A DNA stretch of 17,573 bases from Candidatus Omnitrophota bacterium (GCA_023473405.1 JAMCZD010000214.1:1-17573), one strand, 5' to 3'; positions 7,916 to 13,880 are shown, counted from the first letter of the stretch. Translations and numbers: made by a program. The notes: generated from the letters alone by a model not told the origin.

Positions 7916-8893
7916 CTAATTTGTTGCGGTTGAAACCTTTGCGCCCGGCGCTGGCGCGGTGATCAAATCGACGGGCGTTTCCTGGTCGGCCGGGGTGGAT
8001 TCTTGGGTAAGCATGGCCAGGGCATACTCGATGCCGAACACGGCCAATTGATCGGCATGTTGATCGGCGGTAGCCAGTATTTTGCCTTCCTTGAGCAATT
8101 GCTGCACCGCGGAGATGTTGTCGTAGCCGACCACCAGGACCTGATCGGATTTGCCGGCAGCGCGCAACGCCGCCACGGCGCCGAGGGCCATGCTGTCATT
8201 GGCGCATAGGATCGCCTTGAGATCGGGATGCTCGGTGATCATGGCGGCCACGGCTTGATTGGCCTTGTCGGTCTCCCAATAACCGGATTGCGAGCTGATA
8301 ATGCGCATGCCCGCGGCCTTCATGGCGTCTTCAAATCCGAGCTTGCGTTGGACGGCATTGAACGCATTGGGAGCGCCTTCGACGATGGCAACAGGGTCGC
8401 CCGGCTTGAGGTGCTTGGCCAGGTAATCGCCCACCGCCTTGGCGCCTTTCCGGTTGTCCGGGCCGACGAAGGGAATCTTGGCCTTCTTGTCTGCGAGCAC
8501 GCCGGCATCGAATTGGTTGTCGATGTTCACCACTACAATCCCGGCGTCCTGGGCCTTCTTGCACACGGCGATCAAGGCCTTCGAATCCGCCGGGGCAATC
8601 ACGATTGCATCGACACGTTGCGCGATCATTTGCTCGACGAGGTCTATTTGCCGGCTCACATCCAGTTCATCCTTGATGCCGTTGACCAGGAGTTCGTATT
8701 CCCCGGGATGGGCCTTTTGATGCGCCCGCGCTCCGTTCTCCATGGTCAGGAAAAATTCGTTGGCCAACGATTTCATGATCAGGGCAACGCGCGGTTTGGT
8801 CGAGGCCTGGCGCTGGCAACCGTCCGTCAGACAGGCCGCAGCCACCAAACCAAGACCAAGGACGATAACCTTCGAAATCAATTGCTTTTTCAT
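7916..8893 (-). CDS. rbsB: Ribose-type periplasmic sugar-binding protein, probable lipoprotein
   Basis: Substrate-binding component of the importer, 325 residues, type I periplasmic binding fold. The N-terminus MKKQLISKVIVLGLGLVAAAC is a signal sequence with a plausible lipid-attachment Cys at 21 (second Cys at 26), so the protein may be anchored rather than free. Compared by eye with E. coli RbsB, many ligand contacts are kept: NEFF (for NPFF), the Arg in NAVQRKLGF, Asn in CANDSMALGA, Asp in GYDN and Gln in ADQHADQ. The Arg of the LDR motif is Asn here (NIDNQ), which may alter specificity. First gene of the operon; the divergent promoter region lies at 8894-9064. Confidence 0.9.
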   Translation of the reverse strand: MKKQLISKVIVLGLGLVAAACLTDGCQRQASTKPRVALIMKSLANEFFLTMENGARAHQKAHPGEYELLVNGIKDELDVSRQIDLVEQMIAQRVDAIVIAPADSKALIAVCKKAQDAGIVVVNIDNQFDAGVLADKKAKIPFVGPDNRKGAKAVGDYLAKHLKPGDPVAIVEGAPNAFNAVQRKLGFEDAMKAAGMRIISSQSGYWETDKANQAVAAMITEHPDLKAILCANDSMALGAVAALRAAGKSDQVLVVGYDNISAVQQLLKEGKILATADQHADQLAVFGIEYALAMLTQESTPADQETPVDLITAPAPGAKVSTATN

Positions 8894-8930
8894 AGCCGTG
8901 CCATTGCTGTAGGGGCTTCTTGGGACTCAG

Positions 8931-8958
8931 CTATATAAACGTTGCCACATTCACTCAA
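8931..8958 (-). promoter_or_regulatory. Possible promoter of the rbs operon
   Basis: On the minus strand TTGAGT (8958-8953) is followed after 15-16 bases by a TATATA/ATATAG box (8937-8931). The box lies 38 bases before the rbsB ATG. The spacing is slightly short. No clear operator palindrome for a sugar regulator was found in the 171-base divergent region. Confidence 0.35.
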
Positions 8959-9021
8959 GGCAAAAACCGGCGGCGGATTTAAAAATCAGGAACGGCTGAC
9001 GCCCGTTGCTATGCTTTTTTC

Positions 9022-9053
9022 TTGACTCCCAATCCGTCTCCTCGGCCTATTCT
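9022..9053 (+). promoter_or_regulatory. Possible promoter of the glycohydrolase gene
   Basis: TTGACT at 9022-9027 and TATTCT at 9048-9053 (20-base spacing, or CCTATT at 9046 with 18) stand just before the gene. The -10 box ends 11 bases from the ATG, so the mRNA would be nearly leaderless. Spacing is not ideal. Confidence 0.35.
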
Positions 9054-9064
9054 GGGAAAAAGCT

Positions 9065-10612
9065 ATGCGCATCCCTTTCTTACTCGAGGCCGTGTTGATT
9101 ACTCTCGTGGCCGGACCGGTAATTGCACAACCTGACGCCCCCGCCTCGCGTCACCTGAGTCGCGCCGTTCTGCGAGACAAGATTCGCGGCGGTTGGGCCG
9201 CAAAGATGGCCGGGGCTGCCTACGGCACCCCGGACGAGTTCAGGGCTCAAGGCAAGATCATGGATTTTACCCCGAGCTGGAAACCCGACCAGGCCGCGAT
9301 GTCGATCAACAACGACGATTTATACGTTCAGATGACTCTTGCCGCCGTGCTCGATCAGGTAGGACTCGACGCGACCTGCGCGCAATTCGGCGAGGCGTTT
9401 CGCGTCTCCCGGTACGGCCTGTGGCATGCAAATGCGGGAGCGCGTCGGAACCTGAACCGGGGCATCCCGGCCCCGTGGTCCGGCCATCCCAAATACAATG
9501 CGCACGCGGACGACATCGATTTCCAGATCGAAGCGGATTTCATTGGGTTCATGTGTCCCGGCCTGCCGCGGGTGGCCAACGAGTATTGCGATCGGGTCGG
9601 GCACGTGATGAATTACGGGGACGGCGTCTATGGCGGCATGTGGTTGTGCGGCATGTATTCCGCCGCGTTTTTCGAAAGCGACGTGCGCAAGGTCATCGAG
9701 GCCGGCCTGGCGTGCATCCCGGCGCAGAGTCAATACGCCGCGCTCATCCGCGATGTGCTGACCTGGTCGAATCAATACCCGGACAATTGGACGAACTGCT
9801 GGAAGGCATTGGAAGAGAAATGGGACAAGGACGATGTCTGCCCGGACGGCGCGCTGGCCCCTTTCAATATCGATGCGAAGTTCAACGGCGGTTACATCGC
9901 CTTGGGCCTGCTGTATGGACGAGGCGACCTGGGCCGGACCATCGAGATCGCCACGCGCGCCGGCCAGGACTCCGATTGCAATCCCGGCAACGCGGCGGGG
10001 GTTGTCGGCGTCATCCTCGGTTATGACCGGATACCGGAGAAATGGAAGTCCGGCCTTCCACAGGTTGGCGACACCAAGTTCCTCTACACGGATTACACGC
10101 TCAACCAGGTGATCCAGGCAACCGAGGCCCATGCCCTCGAGTTGATCAAACGCGCCGGCGGCCAGGTCACCGATACCGAGGTGGTGATTCCTTTTCAGTC
10201 CCCTCTCGCTCCGAAGCTCGAACAATGGAATCCCGGTGTTCCGTACAAGAAATTGGATATCAATGATCCCGCCTGGTCCTGGCAGGGTGATTGGACAAAG
10301 TATGATGGCGCCATGACCACTGTCGCCTCGGGTAGTGAAACGACGCTGAGGTTTGATGGCGTCGCCGTGGTCATAGCCGGGCTCTTGGACCAGGCCGGGG
10401 GAAAGGCGGACGTCTTCCTCGATGGCAAGAAGTCCGATTACTTGCTGGACGCGTTCATCGTCAAGGATACTCATGACAACACCCTTTGGAATACCTACGG
10501 ACTCGAACCGCGTGAACACACGCTCCGCATCGTTACCCGCGGCGATGCCGATCCCCGATCACACGGGCATAAGATTTCTATCCAACGCGCCGTCATCTAC
10601 CGGGCTCCCTGA
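9065..10612 (+). CDS. Secreted ADP-ribosylglycohydrolase-family protein with C-terminal beta-rich domain
   Basis: A 515-residue exported protein. Residues 1-21 look like a cleavable signal peptide (LITLVAGPVIAQ). Residues about 34-330 match the ADP-ribosylglycohydrolase (DraG/ARH) fold: an N-terminal acidic motif NNDDLYVQM (82-90, where DraG has TDD), HADDIDFQIEADF (147-159), GDGVYGGMW (185-193) and the distal metal motif GQDSDCNPGNAAG (300-312, DraG GxDTD). Family members cleave the N-glycosidic bond of ADP-ribose or similar ribosyl groups using two metal ions. Residues about 400-515 form a separate domain (FLDGKKSDY, DTHDNTLWNTYGL, EHTLRIV) resembling a beta-sandwich or carbohydrate-binding module. 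It is divergent from the ribose operon, so it could release ribose outside the cytoplasm. The substrate is unknown; family assignment is good. Confidence 0.85.
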   Translation: MRIPFLLEAVLITLVAGPVIAQPDAPASRHLSRAVLRDKIRGGWAAKMAGAAYGTPDEFRAQGKIMDFTPSWKPDQAAMSINNDDLYVQMTLAAVLDQVGLDATCAQFGEAFRVSRYGLWHANAGARRNLNRGIPAPWSGHPKYNAHADDIDFQIEADFIGFMCPGLPRVANEYCDRVGHVMNYGDGVYGGMWLCGMYSAAFFESDVRKVIEAGLACIPAQSQYAALIRDVLTWSNQYPDNWTNCWKALEEKWDKDDVCPDGALAPFNIDAKFNGGYIALGLLYGRGDLGRTIEIATRAGQDSDCNPGNAAGVVGVILGYDRIPEKWKSGLPQVGDTKFLYTDYTLNQVIQATEAHALELIKRAGGQVTDTEVVIPFQSPLAPKLEQWNPGVPYKKLDINDPAWSWQGDWTKYDGAMTTVASGSETTLRFDGVAVVIAGLLDQAGGKADVFLDGKKSDYLLDAFIVKDTHDNTLWNTYGLEPREHTLRIVTRGDADPRSHGHKISIQRAVIYRAP

Positions 10613-10982
10613 AGGGGCGAAGGGCGAAGGGCAGAGAGTGGGGAGCGTAAGGAGCGTGTGATGTGGAGAGCGTAAGGGCACTGTTCGTCCCTGTGTCTCC
10701 CACGCTCTTAGGAGTCTAAAACCAAACTAATTCAGGGCGAGTCCTAAGTTGGCCGGGCTAGAGCCTTGACTCTTAAAATTGTAACCAGATCAAGTTTGAC
10801 CAATGCACAAAAATTGAGGAATGAGAATTGGTCATTGGTTATCGAATTTGTGACGAGGCCGCCAGTTCTGGGCTTGGCCTTGGCTGTGGAAACTCTCTTC
10901 AATGACCAATAACCATTTTTCAATGCTCGATACTCAATGAATGAACCGATGGGAGAGGTAGTCTGAGACCATGCCTCGTTAG
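10613..10982. other. Gene-free stretch of 370 bases with degenerate repeats
   Basis: The first 90 bases hold a doubled GAAGGGC unit and GGAGCGTAAGGAGCGTG, an inverted version of the CACGCTCC family, followed by CTCCCACGCTCTTA. The rest is lower in GC and contains the inverted repeat at 10813-10938. I see no gene and no convincing terminator for either neighbour. Confidence 0.6.
10813..10938. repeat. Imperfect inverted repeat, 126 bases
   Basis: The 30-base arms 10813-10842 and 10909-10938 match at about 22 of 30 positions when one is reversed; both begin ATTGAG and end TGGTTAT. The inner part also holds two related ATTGGTCATTGG-like stretches. It could be a decayed small mobile element or a large RNA hairpin. 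Confidence 0.5.
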
Positions 10983-11654
10983 TTATTTAGAAAGGGCGAG
11001 CGCCTTGTTCAGGCGCTGTAATCGCTCATACCAACGCTGTAGATTGGTGTCTATGCCCGGCAATTTATAGTGGCCGGAATAGAGGAAATTGGCGAGCATG
11101 CCGTAAAGGTCGAAATCGACGAATAGAGGTTGTTCGCCCAGGAGGTAATCTTTGCCGGTAAGCATGATCTCGCAGGGCTCGAGCTGATGCGCCAGTTCAT
11201 TCAACAGATGTTCCTGGTCTCTTTTCCACTGGTTGATACAGCCGTGGCCGAACTTGCGTTCCTTAAAGCGGAGGTAGTTCAAGCGTTCGTCTGGCGGCAC
11301 GAATTCCTGGTAATAAATATCGTTCAGTCTGAAGCCGATCCCTTCGATTTCGTGCTCGAAATAACGCCAGAGTATGTTCTGGACCCCGGCCCATGAGCGG
11401 GGGAACAAGCCCAACTGCAACTGGTCGTCCAGATATTTCGCCACGACCTGCGAGTCCTGGTCGATTTCGAAAACTACCGTGGGGCCATGTTGGACGATGG
11501 GCACCTCGTAATAGCGCTGGCGAGTGAGCCGCCAAACCAGGGAACGATCACTTGGGGGAATGTCGATGATCTCAAATTCGGCTTGGGCATATTCCAGAAT
11601 GCGCCTTTGAACCAGGCAAAACGGACTCCAAGCAAACTGAATTAGTTCAATCAT
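10983..11654 (-). CDS. Glutathione S-transferase-like protein
   Basis: A 223-residue cytoplasmic protein with a thioredoxin-like N-terminal domain (about 1-80) and a helical C-terminal domain. ELIQFAWSPFC (3-13) places a Cys at the position of the catalytic residue in Cys-type or omega-like enzymes. YYEVPIV (48-54) has the cis-proline that binds glutathione, and DSQVVAKYLDD holds the usual contact segment. The C-terminal PLFVDFDLYGMLANFL (176-191) matches the GST helix with its conserved Asp. Substrate and role are unknown; it could be a disulfide reductase or dehalogenase-like GST. It stands alone between two repeat-rich gaps. A TATAAT box precedes it. Confidence 0.75.
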   Translation of the reverse strand: MIELIQFAWSPFCLVQRRILEYAQAEFEIIDIPPSDRSLVWRLTRQRYYEVPIVQHGPTVVFEIDQDSQVVAKYLDDQLQLGLFPRSWAGVQNILWRYFEHEIEGIGFRLNDIYYQEFVPPDERLNYLRFKERKFGHGCINQWKRDQEHLLNELAHQLEPCEIMLTGKDYLLGEQPLFVDFDLYGMLANFLYSGHYKLPGIDTNLQRWYERLQRLNKALALSK

Positions 11655-11680
11655 TTCAAGACTCTGCGGCGAATGGATTA

Positions 11681-11686
11681 ATTATA
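11681..11686 (-). promoter_or_regulatory. Possible -10 box of the GST-like gene
   Basis: A perfect TATAAT on the minus strand lies 26 bases before the ATG, within an AT-rich patch. The expected -35 position reads AATTTA, a weak match. Confidence 0.35.
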
Positions 11687-11857
11687 AAGCAACATTTCAA
11701 TCCTAAATTCTTTAAGGCAGCCTGACAAGCGCAAATCAAGCGCCGGCAATGAGGAGAGGGGGGCAGGGATCGTGAAGCGTTGAGCGTAAGAGCGTCAAAG
11801 CGTGAGGCGCAGTGAATATGCCGGTGCCCCGAACACACTCCACGCCCTACCCTCCAC

Positions 11858-11901
11858 GCGCGGATGAAGGCATCCGCGCTCCCGTGCCCCACGCTCCACG
11901 C
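11858..11901. repeat. Hairpin repeat, copy 1
   Basis: A 9-base perfect stem, GCGCGGATG / CATCCGCGC, closes on the loop AAGG (11858-11879). It is followed by a CACGCTCC-type tail. The 43 bases from 11859 match 13804-13846 at 41 positions in the same orientation. Confidence 0.75.
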
Positions 11902-11923
11902 GCCTATGGAGCCCAGAGCACCA

Positions 11924-11963
11924 TCGCCGCTTCGCTCTGCCGGCGCACTCCATATTGCACGCT
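11924..11963. repeat. Dispersed 40-base intergenic repeat, copy 2
   Basis: Matches 2099-2138 at 39 of 40 positions, same orientation. The sequence after it (CTTTAACGCTCTAACGCC) is a degenerate version of the CACGCTCC tract that follows copy 1. Confidence 0.8.
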
Positions 11964-12003
11964 TTAACGCTCTAACGCCCTACGCTAAAACGGGAACGGT
12001 CGG

Positions 12004-12300
12004 TTAGTCGCCCAAGAGGCGTTTCAACTGTTCGCGGGCGGCTGTTTCCCGGACGTTTTCATCCTGCTTCGGCGCGAAAGCGCGGCGAGCGAACTCGAAA
12101 TACTCGCAGAAATTGCCGGTATCCTTTTCGGGGACCGGATCGGCGCGCCGGTCCCGGCATTGATAAGCCGCATGGGGGTCATAGCTGACGCAATTCAAGC
12201 AGACCCGGAGATCGGCTTTACAACGGTCGCATCGTTGGCCGCGGCCCGGTTGCCCGGGCAGTTTCCATTCCCAACCACAGTGGTGACAGCATCGGATCAT
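12004..12300 (-). CDS. Small cysteine-rich zinc-ribbon protein
   Basis: A 98-residue protein with seven paired cysteines apt for two zinc sites: C5xxC8 with C24xxC27, and C34xxC37 with C48 and C65. The pattern ADLRVCLNCVSYDP, a Q-C-R stretch, and NFCEYFEF recalls a widespread but unnamed family of small bacterial proteins; I know no function for it. The C-terminal 30 residues are charged and probably helical. I chose the ATG at 12300, next to the first Cys pair. A longer frame from a TTG at 12348 would begin inside the inverted end of the repeat element at 12343. No partner gene is evident. Confidence 0.7.
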   Translation of the reverse strand: MIRCCHHCGWEWKLPGQPGRGQRCDRCKADLRVCLNCVSYDPHAAYQCRDRRADPVPEKDTGNFCEYFEFARRAFAPKQDENVRETAAREQLKRLLGD

Positions 12301-12342
12301 ACGGGAAGTGTAGCGTCCGATAAATTCCTGGCAACATGCCGG

Positions 12343-12475
12343 CAGCAATTCTCATTATGAACCTTCTTTCCACTTTGTCTCTCACTTTGTCCCTAAGGCT
12401 GCTCAAAAGCCCTGCAATAAAGTGATGGACAAAGTGAAGGACGAAGCTTGAGTCACGCCATAATAAGAATTGCTG
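12343..12475. mobile_element. MITE-like element with terminal inverted repeats
   Basis: The ends are 17-base inverted repeats matching at 16 of 17 positions: CAGCAATTCTCATTATG at 12343-12359 and the reverse of CAGCAATTCTTATTATG at 12459-12475. Inside them lies a perfect inner inverted pair CACTTTGTCC (12383-12392) and GGACAAAGTG (12427-12436), with a second CACTTTGTC copy at 12371. The 133-base whole has no coding capacity. No target-site duplication is evident, so mobility is inferred from shape only. Confidence 0.55.
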
Positions 12476-12506
12476 ACACGCCGGGTGCGAGAGTGCAAGA
12501 GTCGTG

Positions 12507-13520
12507 CTATTCGCGGCCGACGGCGGCCAGGAGCGGCTGAATATCGGTCATCAAACGGGCAAACAAATCGGGCGTGAGCTGCTGAGCGCCATCGCTCCAT
12601 GCCTTGGCGGGATCGGGATGGACCTCGACGAGCAGGGCATCGGCACCCATGGCGACCGCCCCCTTGCACATGGCGATCACGAGATCGGCGCGACCGGACC
12701 CCTGGCTTGGATCAATGATGACTGGGCAGTGCGATTCCTGTTTGATGATGGGAATGGCGGAGAGGTCCAGGGTGTTGCGGGTGTAGGTTTCGAAGGTCCG
12801 GATGCCGCGCTCGCAGAACAGCAGATTTGGATTTTCATTGGACAGGACGTATTCCCCGGCGAGGAGCCACTCCTCGATCCGCATGGACATGCCGCGTTTG
12901 AGTAGGATCGGCTTGCCGGTTTTCGCGGCGGCGATCAGCAACTGGAAATTCTGCGCGTTGCGCGTCCCGATCTGGAGAATGTCCGCATACTCGGCCACCA
13001 ATTCGGCGTGGTCCTCGGAAAGCAGTTCGGTAATGACCGCCAGGCCGGTTTCTGCGCGGGCCTTGGCCAGCAATTTCAGGCCTTTCTGGCCCAAGCCCTG
13101 GAATTCATACGGTGAAGTCCGCGGCTTGAAAGCGCCGCCCCGGAGGAACGTTGCCCCGGCGGTCTTGACCGCCCTGGCTACTGCCATCAGTTGCTCTTCG
13201 CTTTCGACCGAGCAAGGCCCGGCCATGACATGGAATTTCTTCCCGCCAATGACGTTGCCGCGCACGCTCACCGTGGAATCGGTCGGATGCGCCTCACGGC
13301 TCACCAGCTTATAGCGTTTCTGCACCGGCATGACGCTCTCGACCTGGCTCCAGTTGATCAGCGTTTCGAGCGTCTGATGAGTTTGCTCATCTCCGATGGC
13401 GCCGATCACGGTGCGCGCCACTCCGCGCATAATGTGCGGGCGATAGCCGCGTCGGCGGATTTCCCGGAGCACGGCGGTTTCTTCCTTTTTGGTAATTTGT
13501 GGTTTTAGGACGATGATCAT
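12507..13520 (-). CDS. aroF: DAHP synthase, type I-beta (3-deoxy-7-phosphoheptulonate synthase)
   Basis: Condenses phosphoenolpyruvate and erythrose-4-phosphate in the first step of the shikimate pathway to Tyr, Phe and Trp. From the ATG at 13520 it has 337 residues, close to the 338 of the Thermotoga maritima enzyme. Residues 1-70 form the ferredoxin-like (ACT-like) regulatory domain used for feedback control in that subgroup. The barrel shows AGPCSVES (100-107), RGGAFKPRTSPYEFQG (127-142), GTRNAQNF (185-192), LLKRG (207-210 region) and VEVHPDPAKAWSDG (298-311). Three of the four metal ligands of the T. maritima enzyme are kept (Cys103, Glu299, Asp310). The fourth, His in DPSH, is Gln273 here (DPSQGSGR, codon CAG). 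The upstream leader with peptide and terminator suggests attenuation. The open frame extends to 13652 through that leader and was trimmed. Confidence 0.93.
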   Translation of the reverse strand: MIIVLKPQITKKEETAVLREIRRRGYRPHIMRGVARTVIGAIGDEQTHQTLETLINWSQVESVMPVQKRYKLVSREAHPTDSTVSVRGNVIGGKKFHVMAGPCSVESEEQLMAVARAVKTAGATFLRGGAFKPRTSPYEFQGLGQKGLKLLAKARAETGLAVITELLSEDHAELVAEYADILQIGTRNAQNFQLLIAAAKTGKPILLKRGMSMRIEEWLLAGEYVLSNENPNLLFCERGIRTFETYTRNTLDLSAIPIIKQESHCPVIIDPSQGSGRADLVIAMCKGAVAMGADALLVEVHPDPAKAWSDGAQQLTPDLFARLMTDIQPLLAAVGRE

Positions 13521-13555
13521 AACAGGTTCGGCTTTCTCATTTGCATTTCGGGGTG

Positions 13556-13609
13556 TTCGAGCCAAAAAAAAAGCGCCGCAAGTGATCACCACCTGCGGCG
13601 CGGCTCGAA
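13556..13609 (-). terminator. Leader terminator of the aroF attenuator
   Basis: On the minus strand GCGCCGCA (13601-13594) and TGCGGCGC (13580-13573) form an 8-base GC-rich stem, followed at once by nine Ts (13572-13564). It has the form of an intrinsic terminator, yet it lies 43 bases before aroF with no minus-strand gene upstream of it other than the leader peptide. An extra outer pair, TTCGAGCC (13609-13602) with GGCTCGAA (13563-13556), spans stem and T run. The loop contains the palindrome GTGATCAC. Confidence 0.8.
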
Positions 13610-13618
13610 ATTCAAAGT

Positions 13619-13705
13619 TCAGAACAGCCGTACGCGCAGGGTTCCAGGCCAAAAGTAATACCGGCCCGCCAACCCCGTGCTAAAATAACGGCTGCTGCTG
13701 CTCAT
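13619..13705 (-). CDS. Aromatic-rich leader peptide of aroF (28 residues)
   Basis: ATG at 13705, TGA at 13621-13619. The peptide begins MSSSSRYF, continues to GRYYFW at residues 14-19 and ends RVRLF. Seven of 28 residues are aromatic (Tyr7, Phe8, Tyr16, Tyr17, Phe18, Trp19, Phe28), covering all three products of the pathway that aroF opens. AAGG stands 7 bases before the ATG as a possible ribosome site. The stop codon lies 10 bases before the outer arm of the terminator hairpin. Ribosomes halted at 16-19 for lack of charged tRNA would leave 13640-13626 free to pair with the terminator's 5' arm. The peptide's only likely job is to be translated. It is too short for ordinary gene calling; translation is inferred. 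Confidence 0.75.
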   Translation of the reverse strand: MSSSSRYFSTGLAGRYYFWPGTLRVRLF

Positions 13706-13716
13706 TTGTGCGCCTT

Positions 13717-13744
13717 AAAATAAGCCCAAATCCATTTGCGTCAA
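13717..13744 (-). promoter_or_regulatory. Possible promoter of the aroF leader transcript
   Basis: Minus strand TTGACG (13744-13739), 16-base spacer, TATTTT (13722-13717). The expected start of transcription would be near 13710, only about 5 bases before the leader-peptide ATG. In that case the AAGG would lie outside the mRNA and the leader peptide would be translated from a nearly leaderless message; otherwise the promoter is farther upstream. Confidence 0.45.
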
Positions 13745-13797
13745 TGGCGATTTGCTCCTCTGGCAATCCGGGCTAGGGTTGATGCATGAAGAATCCC

Positions 13798-13880
13798 CCC
13801 CCACGCGGATGAAGGCATCCGCGCTCCGATGCCCCACGCTCCACGCTCCCACTCTCCTCACGTTCCCCCCCACGCTCTTC
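13798..13880. repeat. Hairpin repeat copy 2 with CACGCTCC tract
   Basis: The stem CGCGGATG / CATCCGCG with loop AAGG (13804-13823) and its tail match 11859-11901 at 41 of 43 positions. It is followed by further imperfect CACGCTCC and CACGCTCTTCAC units up to about 13880. It separates the divergent aroF and SurA-like genes. Confidence 0.75.

Larger units (their letters stand above)
11760..12003. repeat. Repeat-filled intergenic region
   Basis: This stretch between the zinc-ribbon gene and the GST-like gene is almost wholly made of intergenic repeats: degenerate ACGCTCC units, the hairpin element at 11858-11901 and the second copy of the 40-base element at 11924-11963. The frames open through it translate repeats and have no protein-like features. 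Confidence 0.65.

Noticed and set aside
9320..10519. 399-codon minus-strand frame
   Set aside because: It is opposite the glycohydrolase gene, whose motifs and signal peptide are clear; the long frame follows from GC-rich codon use.
11656..11892. 78-codon minus-strand frame
   Set aside because: It translates intergenic repeats (hairpin element and CACGCTCC units) and has no domain-like pattern.
11780..11990. CRISPR-like array
   Set aside because: The units are only 7-8 bases, degenerate and irregularly spaced, without unique spacers of constant length; no cas gene is present.
12301..12348. Upstream TTG start for the zinc-ribbon gene
   Set aside because: It would begin inside the inverted end of the MITE-like element; the ATG at 12300 gives a compact protein that starts at the first Cys pair.
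13556..13705. T-box or other riboswitch before aroF
   Set aside because: I found no T-box core motif in the leader, and the leader is short and mostly occupied by a translatable frame rich in aromatic codons, which fits ribosome-mediated attenuation better.
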